Position numbers and translations under genes: made by a program. DNA of 64,000 bases from Verrucomicrobiales bacterium (GTDB taxonomy: Bacteria; Verrucomicrobiota; Verrucomicrobiia; Limisphaerales; UBA11358), in the NCBI GenBank assembly GCA_028712475.1, contig JAQTQB010000001.1, positions 394,180 to 458,179 of the forward strand, given 5' to 3'. Within the stretch, counting starts at the first letter, position 1, and every line of letters begins with the position of its first letter. A model generated the notes under the pieces. It worked only from the letters and a program-made list of their open reading frames with translations, had not been told where the DNA came from and made no database searches. Of the stretch, positions 32,540 through 41,591 are shown in pieces.

Positions 32540-32670
32540 AAAGGGCGCGAAATATACCAGATATCGCCCTTGCGTCAATCACACCAGCCGGGACCCAACA
32601 CATTTTCTTTTGATTTCTGATTGACCGGCGTTGCGACGTATGACGAAATGATAGACCTAAATTTTTTCAG

Positions 32671-35600
32671 ATGCCGAAATCAGCAAATCGAAATGGGAAC
32701 AGCCCGCGCGCGGGCACGACGAAATACGACGCCCATCATAAGGTGCTGTCGCAAACCTATGGCGCCTTCGCGGATCTGCGTCGGGAACTTTCCGATTCCA
32801 AGACCACCGTCAACGAGCGCGAGGAGATGCTGCGCAGCTTCGCGGCCTGTCCCGATTCGCAGCGCGCGTGGCTGCTGCTGGAGGATTATTTCGAGAAACT
32901 GCTGCTCTCGCGCAAGGATTTCCCCGACACGAACTGGTGGCCGCGCCTTTTGAATGCGACCGGCAAAACGCGACTGGAAGAACTCGCGTTTTTGTTTTTA
33001 CGCGCGAAACGTTCCGTGCCGCCGGAATTGTCGGCGCACGCGAGCTTGGATCGTTTTGCGAAGGCCGAGGAAGCCGAGCAGGAAGTGAAGCTCGTGCAGG
33101 AGCTGGAAAAATGGCTCGCGCCGCCCGCGTTGCCGCTGCTCGACACGCCGCGCGCCACGCTCCGCGTCGCCTGCCGCGTGCAGGCGGGCGAGGACGAACC
33201 GTCGCATCACCGGCTCGCGGTGCAGTTTCTTCTGTCGCGTCCGCGCACGGGCGAGAAGGCGCGCACGTTGCGCGAGATGATTGACCTCGTCGTCCGCGCC
33301 ACGCACGAGCAGGAATTGTTTCCGCCGGGCGACTGGGAATTCATCCAGTGGATCGCCGACACGCACCGCAACCGCAATGACGGTGCTGACACGCTGGTCT
33401 TGTCGGACGCGGAACTGCTCCAATGGCTCGCGCGCTGGGGCCACACGAACCGCCTCGAACTCGCCGACAACGGCCAGCCGCTGCACTTTCAAGGTCAGGT
33501 CGTCGCGCTCACGCCGCATCTTGAAAACGGCGACAAGGAACTGTCTTTCACGCACCACATCGCGCTGCCCGGCGGTGAAAATCATTCCGTCGGCAATGTG
33601 AAGTTTTTCAACCACCAGCCGCCGCTCGCATTGGTGGGCAACACTTTTTTCCTGCTCCGCAACGCGCCGCCGTCGCCGGTGCTGCGTCATCTCGCCAAAC
33701 AGCCGTCCGTCCCGGTCCGCAAATTGAGCCACCGGCTGCTGCTGCATCTGCGCAAGACGCAGTCCAATCACGGCGTGGACTGGGAAAGCCTGTGCGTCGC
33801 GCATCCGGCGACGCCGCAGTTCGTGTTTGAACTGCTCGACGAAACCGTCCGTCTGCGGCTGCTCGCGAAAAGTCTGCGCGACAAAAGCACCTGGTTTTGG
33901 AACGGCCACGAATGGGTGCCGAACGACCGCAAACATCGCGCGGGCGACAAGCCGGAAATCCTCGATGACCCGCGCCTCGAACCCGCGACGCAATGGCTGC
34001 GCCGGCTCGACTGGTTCACGCCGGAATCCGGTTTGTGGATTGGCGATGCGAATGAAAATTTCCTGGATTCACTCGCAGGCGCATGGGCGACGCGTCCGGC
34101 AGAAGCGGAATTTCTCGGCAACCCGGCGTTTCACCGGCTGTTCCTTACGCCGCGTCTGCTCAAGCCCAAGCTCATCGTCAAGGGCAGCGGCATTGACTGG
34201 CTCGCTGTTTCCGCCGAGTGGGAACAGGAAGGGCTGAAACTTTCCAAGGCCGACCTCGAGCGGCTCGCGAGCGCGACCGGACGTTTTGTGAAGCTGCCGA
34301 ATTCCGGCTGGGTCGAACTCGACACCGCCGCCGTGCAGGGCGCGCACGAGGCGATGGCCGAGATGGGCGTGGAAGGCCTCATCGCCGTGCCGCAGCGCAT
34401 CGGCCTGGAAAACGTGGCGCATCTGGACGAGGACGGGTTGACGCGCTTTGTGGATTCGCCGGAGGCGCAGGCGTTGCGCGAACGTGTCCGCGATTTCAAG
34501 GGCGTTCCGTCCGTCAACCTGCCGAAAAATTTGCAGGCGGAACTGCGGCCGTATCAAAAGGACGGCTTCGATTTTCTGGCCCATCTCGTGCAAATCAAGC
34601 TCGGCGGCATTCTGGCCGACGACATGGGCCTCGGCAAAACGCTGCAAACCTTGACGTGGCTGGGCTGGCTCAAGGAACGCAACACGAAAAATCCCAAGCC
34701 GTCGCTCGTCATCTGCCCGGCATCCGTGCTGCACAACTGGCGGCGCGAGGCGGAAAAATTCACGCCGAATTTAAAAGTGCTCGTGCTGGAAAGCGGCGCG
34801 GCGCGGCACAACTTGCGGAAACAGATTCCGCAAAACGACATCATCGTCACGAACTACGCGCTGCTGCGGCGTGACTTGGAGGAATTGCAGAAGTTCGCTT
34901 TCCGCGCGGTCATCCTCGACGAGGCGCAGTTCATCAAAAATCCCGGCGCGCAGGTCACGCAATCCGTCAAGCAGCTCAAGTCCGAGAACCGCATCGCGCT
35001 CACCGGCACGCCGCTGGAAAACCGGCTGCTTGATTTGTGGAGCATCGTGGATTTTGTGCAGCCGAATTATCTCGGAAATCAGGAACATTTTCTCGATACC
35101 TACGAACCGCGCGGCGAAAACGCCGAGTCCGAACAGCGCATCGCGCGCAAACGGCTTTCCGCGAAATTGCGCCCGTTATTGTTGCGCCGCCTGAAGAAGC
35201 ACGTCGCGAAGGATCTGCCCGACCGCATCGAGGAACGCCTGGATTGTCCGCTCGGCGACGAACAGCGGAAACTTTATCTCGCCGAACTGCGCCGCAGCCG
35301 CGACCAGATCCAGCAGGCCGTCGCGGAGCAGGGCCTCAACAAAAGCAAGATGCACGTCCTCGCCGCGCTCACGCGGTTGCGGCAGGTCTGCTGCCATCCG
35401 TCGCTCGTCGGCAACGACACCGCGTCCGGTAAAACGGAAACGCTGTTTGAGCTGCTTGACCCGCTGGTGGCCGACGGCCAGAAAGTGCTGGTCTTCTCGC
35501 AGTTCGTGCAGATGCTGCACATCCTTGAAAAGGAATGTCAGGCGCGGAACATCCCGACGCACATCCTCACCGGCCAGACAAAGGATCGTCAGGCGGTCGT

Positions 35601-35934
35601 CAACGCATTTCAAGGCGACAAGGGCGCGGGCGTTTTCCTGTTAAGCTTGCGCGCGGCGGGAACGGGCTTGAATCTGACGAACGCCAGCTACGTGGTGCTT
35701 TACGACCCGTGGTGGAATCCGGCGGTCGAGGCGCAGGCCATTGACCGTTCGCATCGCATCGGCCAGACGCAGACGGTGAACGCCTACCGCCTCATCGCGC
35801 CCGGCACCGTCGAGGAAAAGATCTGGGAACTGCAGCAGAGCAAGGCGCAGACGATCGCCGACGTGCTCGGCGAAGAAGGTTTCGCGCGCAGCCTCACGAC
35901 GACGGATCTGGAATATCTGTTCGCGGAGGATTGA
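32671..35934 (+). CDS. SNF2-family helicase
   Basis: 1087 residues. The N-terminal ~600 residues have no motif I can name (many W, charged residues, no zinc-finger cysteines). The SNF2 engine occupies the last ~470: ILADDMGLGKTLQTLTWLGWL (Walker A near 646), LDEAQFIKNPGAQ (~749), ALTGTPLENRLLDLWSIVDF, then the second lobe with VFSQFVQMLHILEKE, LLSLRAAGTGLNLTNASYVVLYDPWWNPAVEAQAIDRSHRIGQ. Bacterial SNF2 enzymes remodel RNA polymerase or act in restriction-like systems. GC content matches the neighbourhood and no partner gene is adjacent, so a core role is more likely. Confidence 0.9.
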   Translation: MPKSANRNGNSPRAGTTKYDAHHKVLSQTYGAFADLRRELSDSKTTVNEREEMLRSFAACPDSQRAWLLLEDYFEKLLLSRKDFPDTNWWPRLLNATGKTRLEELAFLFLRAKRSVPPELSAHASLDRFAKAEEAEQEVKLVQELEKWLAPPALPLLDTPRATLRVACRVQAGEDEPSHHRLAVQFLLSRPRTGEKARTLREMIDLVVRATHEQELFPPGDWEFIQWIADTHRNRNDGADTLVLSDAELLQWLARWGHTNRLELADNGQPLHFQGQVVALTPHLENGDKELSFTHHIALPGGENHSVGNVKFFNHQPPLALVGNTFFLLRNAPPSPVLRHLAKQPSVPVRKLSHRLLLHLRKTQSNHGVDWESLCVAHPATPQFVFELLDETVRLRLLAKSLRDKSTWFWNGHEWVPNDRKHRAGDKPEILDDPRLEPATQWLRRLDWFTPESGLWIGDANENFLDSLAGAWATRPAEAEFLGNPAFHRLFLTPRLLKPKLIVKGSGIDWLAVSAEWEQEGLKLSKADLERLASATGRFVKLPNSGWVELDTAAVQGAHEAMAEMGVEGLIAVPQRIGLENVAHLDEDGLTRFVDSPEAQALRERVRDFKGVPSVNLPKNLQAELRPYQKDGFDFLAHLVQIKLGGILADDMGLGKTLQTLTWLGWLKERNTKNPKPSLVICPASVLHNWRREAEKFTPNLKVLVLESGAARHNLRKQIPQNDIIVTNYALLRRDLEELQKFAFRAVILDEAQFIKNPGAQVTQSVKQLKSENRIALTGTPLENRLLDLWSIVDFVQPNYLGNQEHFLDTYEPRGENAESEQRIARKRLSAKLRPLLLRRLKKHVAKDLPDRIEERLDCPLGDEQRKLYLAELRRSRDQIQQAVAEQGLNKSKMHVLAALTRLRQVCCHPSLVGNDTASGKTETLFELLDPLVADGQKVLVFSQFVQMLHILEKECQARNIPTHILTGQTKDRQAVVNAFQGDKGAGVFLLSLRAAGTGLNLTNASYVVLYDPWWNPAVEAQAIDRSHRIGQTQTVNAYRLIAPGTVEEKIWELQQSKAQTIADVLGEEGFARSLTTTDLEYLFAED

Positions 35935-35943
35935 AAACTAAAG

Positions 35944-37125
35944 TCAGGTCGTTACAGAAATGTTGCGGATTCGTTTTCTGATGAGAAACGCAATGAGCGC
36001 GGCGATTCCTCCGACAACCAAGGCTAGGAGAATCCCGCCAATCGCCCCCAAAGTGATATTCAGTGCTTTATTTGGCCTTACTGGCGCATTGCCAGGTTTG
36101 GCCGTGGTAACGATTTCCGCCATTGAAGTATTCGGAATTTGTTCGTCTATTTTTTCGGCCTCAATATGGGCGGCGAGTAGTTTGTGAAACTGAAGTAGCT
36201 GTGCCAATTCGCGTTTTTTGTCCCAATAAGGCTGCTCTTGCGGTGATATAGTTGGGCTTGGGGTGAGGGCTAGCGAATCTTGATAATTTATTTTTAGATC
36301 CCGCCGCAGGCTGTCTAGGTTGGCTTGCAAAGTCTGGATTTGTTCTGCCTCTTGCCTAAATTCCGACTGCAATACCCCGAGGCCTTTTGCGGTTAATGTC
36401 GCGTGGTATTTCACTCGATAATCCTGATAGGATTGGGCAATGGCATTAGCGATTTGTGCGGCCTCATTTTTATCATTGCTATAAACAGCAATTTCGATGA
36501 GCGAGGTATTGCGCACGGGAGTGAGCTTAATTCGTTTTTTAAGCATTTCCAGCGTGTTCTCTGTCTTGAGCGGTTCGTTATAACCATATTTTTTGCCCCA
36601 GATAGAGTTTAGATTGAGTTTCTCTATGACCGGTTCTAGAACGAGTTGGGACTCCATGATTTCAAACGTTGTTTGGATGAAATACGGATCGTTAGACGGT
36701 GTGCCACGAACTGGCTCATCCGATTCTACCTTCATACACGAAATACTGGCATACGTTTCCGGCAACAGAAATGTGACGGCCACCGTTGTGCAAAGGATTA
36801 AAAGAAACACCATGACAAACACCTTGAAAAAAGCTGTGCGCGGTTGAGTCAATATAGTCATTTTGTCGAACATAGATTTCCTTTCGTTAAGAGCGGCAAG
36901 ACGTTCAGTAATTGAAGTGTTCACCAAATCCGGCAAGACGCGCAGCCAGAGTCTGGCCACACCCCAGCCTCGTGATTCATTCCACGCATCGCGGCACTGG
37001 TCGCGGAATAGTTGGGCCATCGCCGGGCCATAATCCGCGCGGTGCGCCTTGGGATACGCCAGCAGCAGCCGGCAATAAAGTCTTTGCGAAACCGCCAGCG
37101 TCTGATTGTTGAAGTCTTTTGACAT
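35944..37125 (-). CDS. Wzz-like chain-length protein with a permease-prefix-type N-terminus
   Basis: 393 residues. Residues ~10-70 (VSQRLYCRLLLAYPKAHRADYGPAMAQLFRDQCRDAW) match the short domain usually found at the front of PadR-linked ABC permeases. A membrane helix (FFKVFVMVFLLILCTTVAVTFL, ~100-120) follows, then a Wzz-like periplasmic part with MESQLVLEPVIEKLNLNSIWG, a coiled coil (~230-270), and a closing helix (ALNITLGAIGGILLALVVGGIAALIAFLI). Wzz proteins set polysaccharide chain length; no glycan polymerase genes adjoin. It starts 4 bp after the PadR stop, so the two form an operon. The gene is less GC-rich than its neighbours. Confidence 0.75.
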   Translation of the reverse strand: MSKDFNNQTLAVSQRLYCRLLLAYPKAHRADYGPAMAQLFRDQCRDAWNESRGWGVARLWLRVLPDLVNTSITERLAALNERKSMFDKMTILTQPRTAFFKVFVMVFLLILCTTVAVTFLLPETYASISCMKVESDEPVRGTPSNDPYFIQTTFEIMESQLVLEPVIEKLNLNSIWGKKYGYNEPLKTENTLEMLKKRIKLTPVRNTSLIEIAVYSNDKNEAAQIANAIAQSYQDYRVKYHATLTAKGLGVLQSEFRQEAEQIQTLQANLDSLRRDLKINYQDSLALTPSPTISPQEQPYWDKKRELAQLLQFHKLLAAHIEAEKIDEQIPNTSMAEIVTTAKPGNAPVRPNKALNITLGAIGGILLALVVGGIAALIAFLIRKRIRNISVTT

Positions 37126-37129
37126 CAGT

Positions 37130-37492
37130 TTACACAGGTTTGCGAATCAATTTTTTCCCGCGCGCAATGTCAACAATCTCCGCATAGCGCCGCGCCTCTG
37201 CCTTGACCACCTCTTCGCCAACTCCGGTCAACCGATAATACCGACGGCGCTCATCATCCAAGCGCGGGTCAGGGCGTTCGTGAGATTCCTCGATCAACTG
37301 CACTTCTAGCAAGCGTTTCACCGTGCCATATAAAGTCCCCGGCCCCATTTTAATTTGTCCGTTCGTGCTCCCGGCTACTTCCTGCATAATGGCATAACCA
37401 TGCCGCTCCTCGCCCGCCAGCGCGAGCAGCACATGAAACACCGCCGGTGTGAGCGGCAACATACTTTCGGGATCAATTTTTGGATTTGCCAT
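37130..37492 (-). CDS. PadR-family transcriptional regulator
   Basis: 120 residues: PAVFHVLLALAGEERHGYAIMQEV, then MGPGTLYGTVKRLLEVQLIEE, the PadR winged helix, then RRRYYRLTGVGEEVVKAEARRYAEIV. PadR proteins repress their own operon and respond to small molecules or membrane stress. It leads a two-gene operon with the Wzz-like gene; a palindromic operator candidate overlaps its promoter. Confidence 0.93.
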   Translation of the reverse strand: MANPKIDPESMLPLTPAVFHVLLALAGEERHGYAIMQEVAGSTNGQIKMGPGTLYGTVKRLLEVQLIEESHERPDPRLDDERRRYYRLTGVGEEVVKAEARRYAEIVDIARGKKLIRKPV

Positions 37493-37503
37493 TTTAACAG
37501 ATG

Positions 37504-37546
37504 TATCGGTTACGGATATAATTAACCAAAGCTACCATTATGTCAA
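37504..37546 (-). promoter_or_regulatory. padR promoter with operator-like palindrome
   Basis: On the minus strand TTGACA (37546-37541), an AT-rich -10 region TTAATTATATC about 16-18 bp further on, and just downstream TATCCGTAACCGATA (37518-37504). That sequence is a palindrome except at its centre and one symmetric pair. Its position over the start region suits PadR autorepression. Confidence 0.5.
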
Positions 37547-37580
37547 CGCCATTTTGAATTTTTCAACGCGCTGCGTGGCT

Positions 37581-38843
37581 TTATTCGTATCGCAACGACT
37601 CAATCGGATCCAGATTCGCCGCTTTCCACGCCGGGTAAGTGCCGAAGACGACGCCGACGACGGAGCAGATGCCCAGCCCGAGCGCGATCCAGTCGAACGG
37701 GATCACGGGCGGGACTTTCATCAGCAGGGCGACGCTGTTGCCGCCCAGAATCCCCAGCCCGACGCCGATGACGCCGCCGACTTCGCAGAGCACCACCGCC
37801 TCCAGGATAAATTGCGTCATGATGTTCCGCTTCTTCGCGCCGATCGCGCGGCGGATGCCGATCTCGCGCGTCCGTTCCGTCACGGAAACGAGCATGATGT
37901 TCATGATGCCGATGCCCGCCGCGATGAGCGCGATGGAACTGACCACGGCCACGCCAAACCGCACGGCGCGCGTGAAGGTGTTGAATTGTTCGATGAGCGA
38001 ATCGTTCGAGAACAGTTCAAAGTCGTCGTCCGCGCCGGGTGGAACTTTGCGCGCGTTGCGCAGGATGCCGCGAACCTGTTCTTCGCAATCGTCATAACTG
38101 GCAGTGTCGCGCGCCTGCACCAGAATCGTGAGGTCCTCCCACCAGCGACCGTAACGGTTGAGCGCGGTGGTGATGGGAATGACGGCGAAATTATCCTGGT
38201 CGCCGCCGAGCGAACCGCCTTTGGGCGCGATCACGCCGATCACAGAGTAGTTGATGCCATTGAGCTTGAGCTGTTCGCCGATGGGCGAGCCAAGCGGGAA
38301 AACCGTTTTGGCCAGGCTGTCGCCGATCACACAGACGTTGCGGGCGCTGTCCACGTCGCTTTCCATCAAGCTGCGGCCTTCGGCGATGAGCCAGTTCTTC
38401 GCGGGAAAACTGCCGGGCGTTTCGCCGAAGATGTTGACGTTGGGCGGCGTTTTTTTGTAGCGCGTCTGGATCTGGCCGCGCCAGAAATTGCCCTCGATGC
38501 CCACGCTGCTTGCGAGCGTGGCCTTTTCCGCAACCTGTCGTCCCTGCGCGAGGGAAATCGTTTTCCGCCGCCAGTATTTTTCCCAGTCGGCGTGGGTGCC
38601 AAAATTGATGGTCGGCTGGCGTTGGACCGCAAACGTCTGGCTGCCCAACTGGCTGATCTCGGATTCGATGTTCTGCTTCAGCACCCGCATCGCGGTCATC
38701 ACGACGATGATGGAAAAGACACCAATCAACACGCCAAGCAGCGTGAGCGCCGAGCGCAGCTTGTGCGACGCGAGCGCGTTCATGGCCATCGTGAAACTTT
38801 CGCGAACTTCGGCCAGCAGCAGGGTTGGTTTTTTAAGGCGCAT
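37581..38843 (-). CDS. MacB-like ABC transporter permease A
   Basis: 420 residues from the ATG at 38843 (MRLKKPTLLLAEVRESFTMAMNALASHKLRSALTLLGVLIGV). It has an N-terminal membrane helix, a large periplasmic MacB-PCD domain (~60-290) and three C-terminal helices (VAVVSSIALIAAGIGIMNIMLVSVTERTREIGIRRAIGAKKRNIM, the FtsX signature). It lacks its own ATPase domain and should pair with the ATPase at 40817. The start overlaps the end of the four-helix-bundle gene by 11 bp. Confidence 0.9.
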   Translation of the reverse strand: MRLKKPTLLLAEVRESFTMAMNALASHKLRSALTLLGVLIGVFSIIVVMTAMRVLKQNIESEISQLGSQTFAVQRQPTINFGTHADWEKYWRRKTISLAQGRQVAEKATLASSVGIEGNFWRGQIQTRYKKTPPNVNIFGETPGSFPAKNWLIAEGRSLMESDVDSARNVCVIGDSLAKTVFPLGSPIGEQLKLNGINYSVIGVIAPKGGSLGGDQDNFAVIPITTALNRYGRWWEDLTILVQARDTASYDDCEEQVRGILRNARKVPPGADDDFELFSNDSLIEQFNTFTRAVRFGVAVVSSIALIAAGIGIMNIMLVSVTERTREIGIRRAIGAKKRNIMTQFILEAVVLCEVGGVIGVGLGILGGNSVALLMKVPPVIPFDWIALGLGICSVVGVVFGTYPAWKAANLDPIESLRYE

Positions 38844-39375
38844 GGCTGTCGTCCGACCTGGTGATGCGTGATGCGTGATGCGTGAAATCGTGGAGCGGGG
38901 CGTCTTCCATCCAGTCTGGTAATTGAACGGTTCCAGACTCGGACGCACAGTCATACGGAGTGGGAACCTCTTTGAGATATGAACCGCGTTGATCGGGAAC
39001 CATCGTCAGCAGCAGACGGATAATTTGAGTGGCCAGCCGGATCCGATGTTCGGCGACATTCTCTCCGAGCACATGGCGGCCTTTGTAAAACCAGCCCCGG
39101 CTTTCGCGGGCGGAACCGAGGGCATACTCATAAAAGCGGGCGCGGTCTTTTCCGCTGCTGCGCGAGTATCCTTCCGAAATGTTCGCGCTCATTGAGCCAA
39201 CAGCGCGATAAAGCTGGTCAGCCAGTCCAAACATCCGCTTGTCCTGCGTGAGCTTGGTCACATCGTGCCAGGCAAGGTCGGCAAGAAATAGCGCCAGCCG
39301 ATACGCTTCGACCTTCCACAACAGATCGCCGGCAATTTCCGTCGGAACTGATTTTAGCCATTCATCAAATTTCAT
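38833..39375 (-). CDS. Four-helix-bundle (23S intervening-sequence type) protein inserted in the exporter operon
   Basis: 180 residues. The fold is recognisable from RLALFLADLAWHDVTKLTQDKRMFGLADQLYRAVGSMSANISEGYSRSSGKDRARFYEYALGSARESRGWFYKGRHV, matching the S23/four-helix-bundle family found inside 23S rRNA intervening sequences and, more often, as orphan genes in repeat-rich genomes. Here it sits between two permease genes and is bracketed by inverted heptamer arrays. The left array encodes its last ~20 residues (HHASRIT). The function of the family is unknown. Confidence 0.85.
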   Translation of the reverse strand: MKFDEWLKSVPTEIAGDLLWKVEAYRLALFLADLAWHDVTKLTQDKRMFGLADQLYRAVGSMSANISEGYSRSSGKDRARFYEYALGSARESRGWFYKGRHVLGENVAEHRIRLATQIIRLLLTMVPDQRGSYLKEVPTPYDCASESGTVQLPDWMEDAPLHDFTHHASRITRSDDSHAP

Positions 39376-39411
39376 AATTTTTCAGATCACGCATCACGCA
39401 TCACTCATTAC
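38861..39411. repeat. Inverted heptamer arms bracketing the four-helix-bundle gene
   Basis: Left: gtgatgc-gtgatgc-gtgatgc-gtgaaat (38861-38888). Right: agatcac-gcatcac-gcatcac-tcattac (39384-39411). The units are reverse complements. The ~495 bp between the arms holds nearly the whole four-helix-bundle gene, so this is the same architecture as the other heptamer elements but with a gene as its loop. Confidence 0.88.
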
Positions 39412-40630
39412 GAAGCGCATCCACGGGATTCATCCGCGCCGCGCGCCAGGCCGGCAGAAAGCCGGAGATCAATCCGGTCAGCAATGACACGACCAGCGAC
39501 ATGACCACGATGTTAAATGAGAGCGACGTCGGCAAAATATGTTTCACCGCCAGCGTCGCGAGCCACGCGATGCCCAGCCCGATGACGCCGCCGATCAGGC
39601 AGATGCACGCGGCTTCGATGAGAAATTGCAGCAAGATCGTCCGGCGTTTGGCGCCGATGGCCTTGCGGATGCCGATCTCCCGCGTCCGCTCGGCCACCGA
39701 AACGAACATGATGTTCATGATGCCGATGCCGCCGACGAACAGCGACAGGCTCGTGATGCAGAGGCCGATGATCGCGATGCGTCCCGTCACGCGATGGAAC
39801 ATGTCAACGATCTGATCCTGCTGGTTGACGGCGAAATCGTCCGGCTGATTGGGCGCGAGATGGCGGACATGGCGCATCGCCTGGCGCAATTCCTCGCGCG
39901 CTTCATCAAGCTGCACCAGACCCTTGACCTTCACATGGATTTCAACTTCCGGGCGGTTATGGATCTCCGCGAGAAACTGTCGCAACGGGACTATTATGCG
40001 GTTGTCGAGGCTCCAGCCCAGCATGGTTCCCTGCTTCTCCAAAATGCCGACCACTTCAAACGACTGGTCTTCAATCTTGATTTTCTCGCCGATGGGCGAT
40101 TCGCCTCGAAACAGATTGCTCGCCACTTCGCTGCCGATGACGCAGATCGGGCGTCCGCCTTCGGCATCGGCGGCGGTGAGAAAACGGCCTTGCGCCACAG
40201 CCACGCCGCTGGTGTCCAGATATTCGTCGGTCGTGCCGATGATGAACGCGGTGCTGGCGCTGCGGTCCTTGTATTTCACTGAATTGCCGCTGTCGTTTGC
40301 CACGGGCGCGACGGCGGCGAGTTGAAGCTGGCCGGCCAGCGCTTCGGCTTCCGCCAGCCGGATGGGACGGCGTTTCTGCGCTTTGAGCCAGGAGCCTTCG
40401 GTGTTTTCATTGATCCAACTGTTGCGCTGGACGTAAAACACATCCGCGCCCAGCGACGAAATGCTTTGCAGAAACGCCTTGTCCAAACCTTCAATGGCCG
40501 CCGCCATAAGCGTGACGGTGACGATGCCGATGACGATGCCCAGCGTGGTGAGCGACGAACGCAACTTATGCGCGCGGATGGCGTCCCACGAGATGCCAAA
40601 GCCTTCCCGAAGTTCGGAGAAGAAGTTCAC
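39401..40630 (-). CDS. MacB-like ABC transporter permease B
   Basis: 409 residues from a GTG at 40630. Same plan as permease A: FGISWDAIRAHKLRSSLTTLGIVIGIVTVTLMAAAIEGLDK, a periplasmic domain, then LSLFVGGIGIMNIMFVSVAERTREIGIRKAIGAKRRTILLQFLIE and two more helices. The two permeases probably form a heterodimer, or alternative homodimers, with the shared ATPase. The last codons overlap the right heptamer arm of the four-helix-bundle insert. Confidence 0.9.
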   Translation of the reverse strand: MNFFSELREGFGISWDAIRAHKLRSSLTTLGIVIGIVTVTLMAAAIEGLDKAFLQSISSLGADVFYVQRNSWINENTEGSWLKAQKRRPIRLAEAEALAGQLQLAAVAPVANDSGNSVKYKDRSASTAFIIGTTDEYLDTSGVAVAQGRFLTAADAEGGRPICVIGSEVASNLFRGESPIGEKIKIEDQSFEVVGILEKQGTMLGWSLDNRIIVPLRQFLAEIHNRPEVEIHVKVKGLVQLDEAREELRQAMRHVRHLAPNQPDDFAVNQQDQIVDMFHRVTGRIAIIGLCITSLSLFVGGIGIMNIMFVSVAERTREIGIRKAIGAKRRTILLQFLIEAACICLIGGVIGLGIAWLATLAVKHILPTSLSFNIVVMSLVVSLLTGLISGFLPAWRAARMNPVDALRNE

Positions 40631-40822
40631 TGGATTGGTGGATTATTGGATGATGGATTGGTGGGCGGCGGAGTGCGCCGCCACGCTGCGAGCTTCATGC
40701 AGCCCCGGTTCAGATTTCGTCGCCTCGTGTATTCCATAAAATCAAAACGGATGGTTGGATTGTCAGATGAATGGATTAGTGGTCCGGCGCGTTTATCCAA
40801 CAATCCAATTATCCACTCATCC
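40631..40822. repeat. Heptamer arrays between ATPase and permease genes
   Basis: Units around TGGATTG/TTGGATT occur at 40631-40664 and 40748-40779 in one orientation, and as atccaac-aatccaa-ttatcca-ctcatcc at 40795-40822 in the other. Between them lies a small GGGCGGCGGAGTGCGCCGCC hairpin. The right array reaches into the last codons and stop of the ATPase gene. Confidence 0.75.
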
Positions 40823-41512
40823 GCTGCTGTGCGGCACCTTTTCATCGCTGGCAATCAACCCGTCGCGGATGCGGACGATGCGGCGGGACAACCGCGCCAC
40901 CTCCTCCTCGTGTGTGACGACGATGATGGTGTTGCCTTTGCGCGACAGCTCCTCAAACAATGCCATGATTTCCGCGCCGGTTTTGGAATCGAGATTTCCC
41001 GTCGGCTCGTCCGCCAGCAAAATGGACGGGCTGTTCACGAGCGCACGCGCAACGGCGACGCGCTGGCGTTGCCCGCCGGAAAGTTCCGTGGGCTTGTGGT
41101 GGATGCGGTCGGCCAGACCGACGTTCGCCAATGCTTCCAGCGCAATTTTCCGGCGCTCTGCCGACGACACGCCGGCGTAAATGAGCGGCAGCTCCACGTT
41201 ATGCAACGCGTTTGAGCGCGCGAGCAGGTTGAACGTCTGGAAGACAAAACCGATTTCGCGGTTGCGGACTTCAGCAAGCTGGTTATCGCCCATGTCGCTC
41301 ACGTTGGTGCCGTTGAGTTCGTAGCTGCCGGACGTGGCGGTGTCGAGGCAGCCGATCAGATTCATCAAGGTGGATTTGCCGGAGCCGGACGGCCCCATGA
41401 TGGCGACGTATTCGCCACGCTGGATCTCCAGCGACACGTCGCGCAGCGCGTGGACGGTTTCCGCGCCCATCTGGTAGCGCCGCGAAATGTTTTGGAGGCG
41501 GATCAGGCTCAT
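40817..41512 (-). CDS. MacB-like ABC transporter ATPase
   Basis: 231 residues: [35 protein letters not shown] (Walker A), [20 protein letters not shown] (Q-loop), [19 protein letters not shown] (signature), [16 protein letters not shown] (Walker B), VVTHEEEVA (H-loop). This is the LolD/MacB class that drives extrusion from the periplasm together with an adaptor and an outer-membrane channel. No TolC-like gene is in the window. Confidence 0.95.
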   Translation of the reverse strand: MSLIRLQNISRRYQMGAETVHALRDVSLEIQRGEYVAIMGPSGSGKSTLMNLIGCLDTATSGSYELNGTNVSDMGDNQLAEVRNREIGFVFQTFNLLARSNALHNVELPLIYAGVSSAERRKIALEALANVGLADRIHHKPTELSGGQRQRVAVARALVNSPSILLADEPTGNLDSKTGAEIMALFEELSRKGNTIIVVTHEEEVARLSRRIVRIRDGLIASDEKVPHSSG

Positions 41513-41516
41513 GCGG

Positions 41517-41591
41517 AAAAATTAAAAATTAAAAATGCAAAACGACCTCGCGTGGAGTGGTTTTTTAATTTTGCATTTTTCATTTTGAATT
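41517..41591. repeat. Inverted heptamer element between adaptor and ATPase genes
   Basis: Left: aaaatta-aaaatta-aaaatgc (41517-41537). Right: ttttgca-tttttca-ttttgaa (41569-41589). The loop is ~30 bp. The right arm supplies the final NSK codons and the stop of the adaptor gene. Confidence 0.8.

Noticed and set aside
35944..37492. Capsule or exopolysaccharide operon
   Set aside because: The Wzz-like protein stands alone with PadR; no glycosyltransferase, polymerase or flippase genes adjoin.
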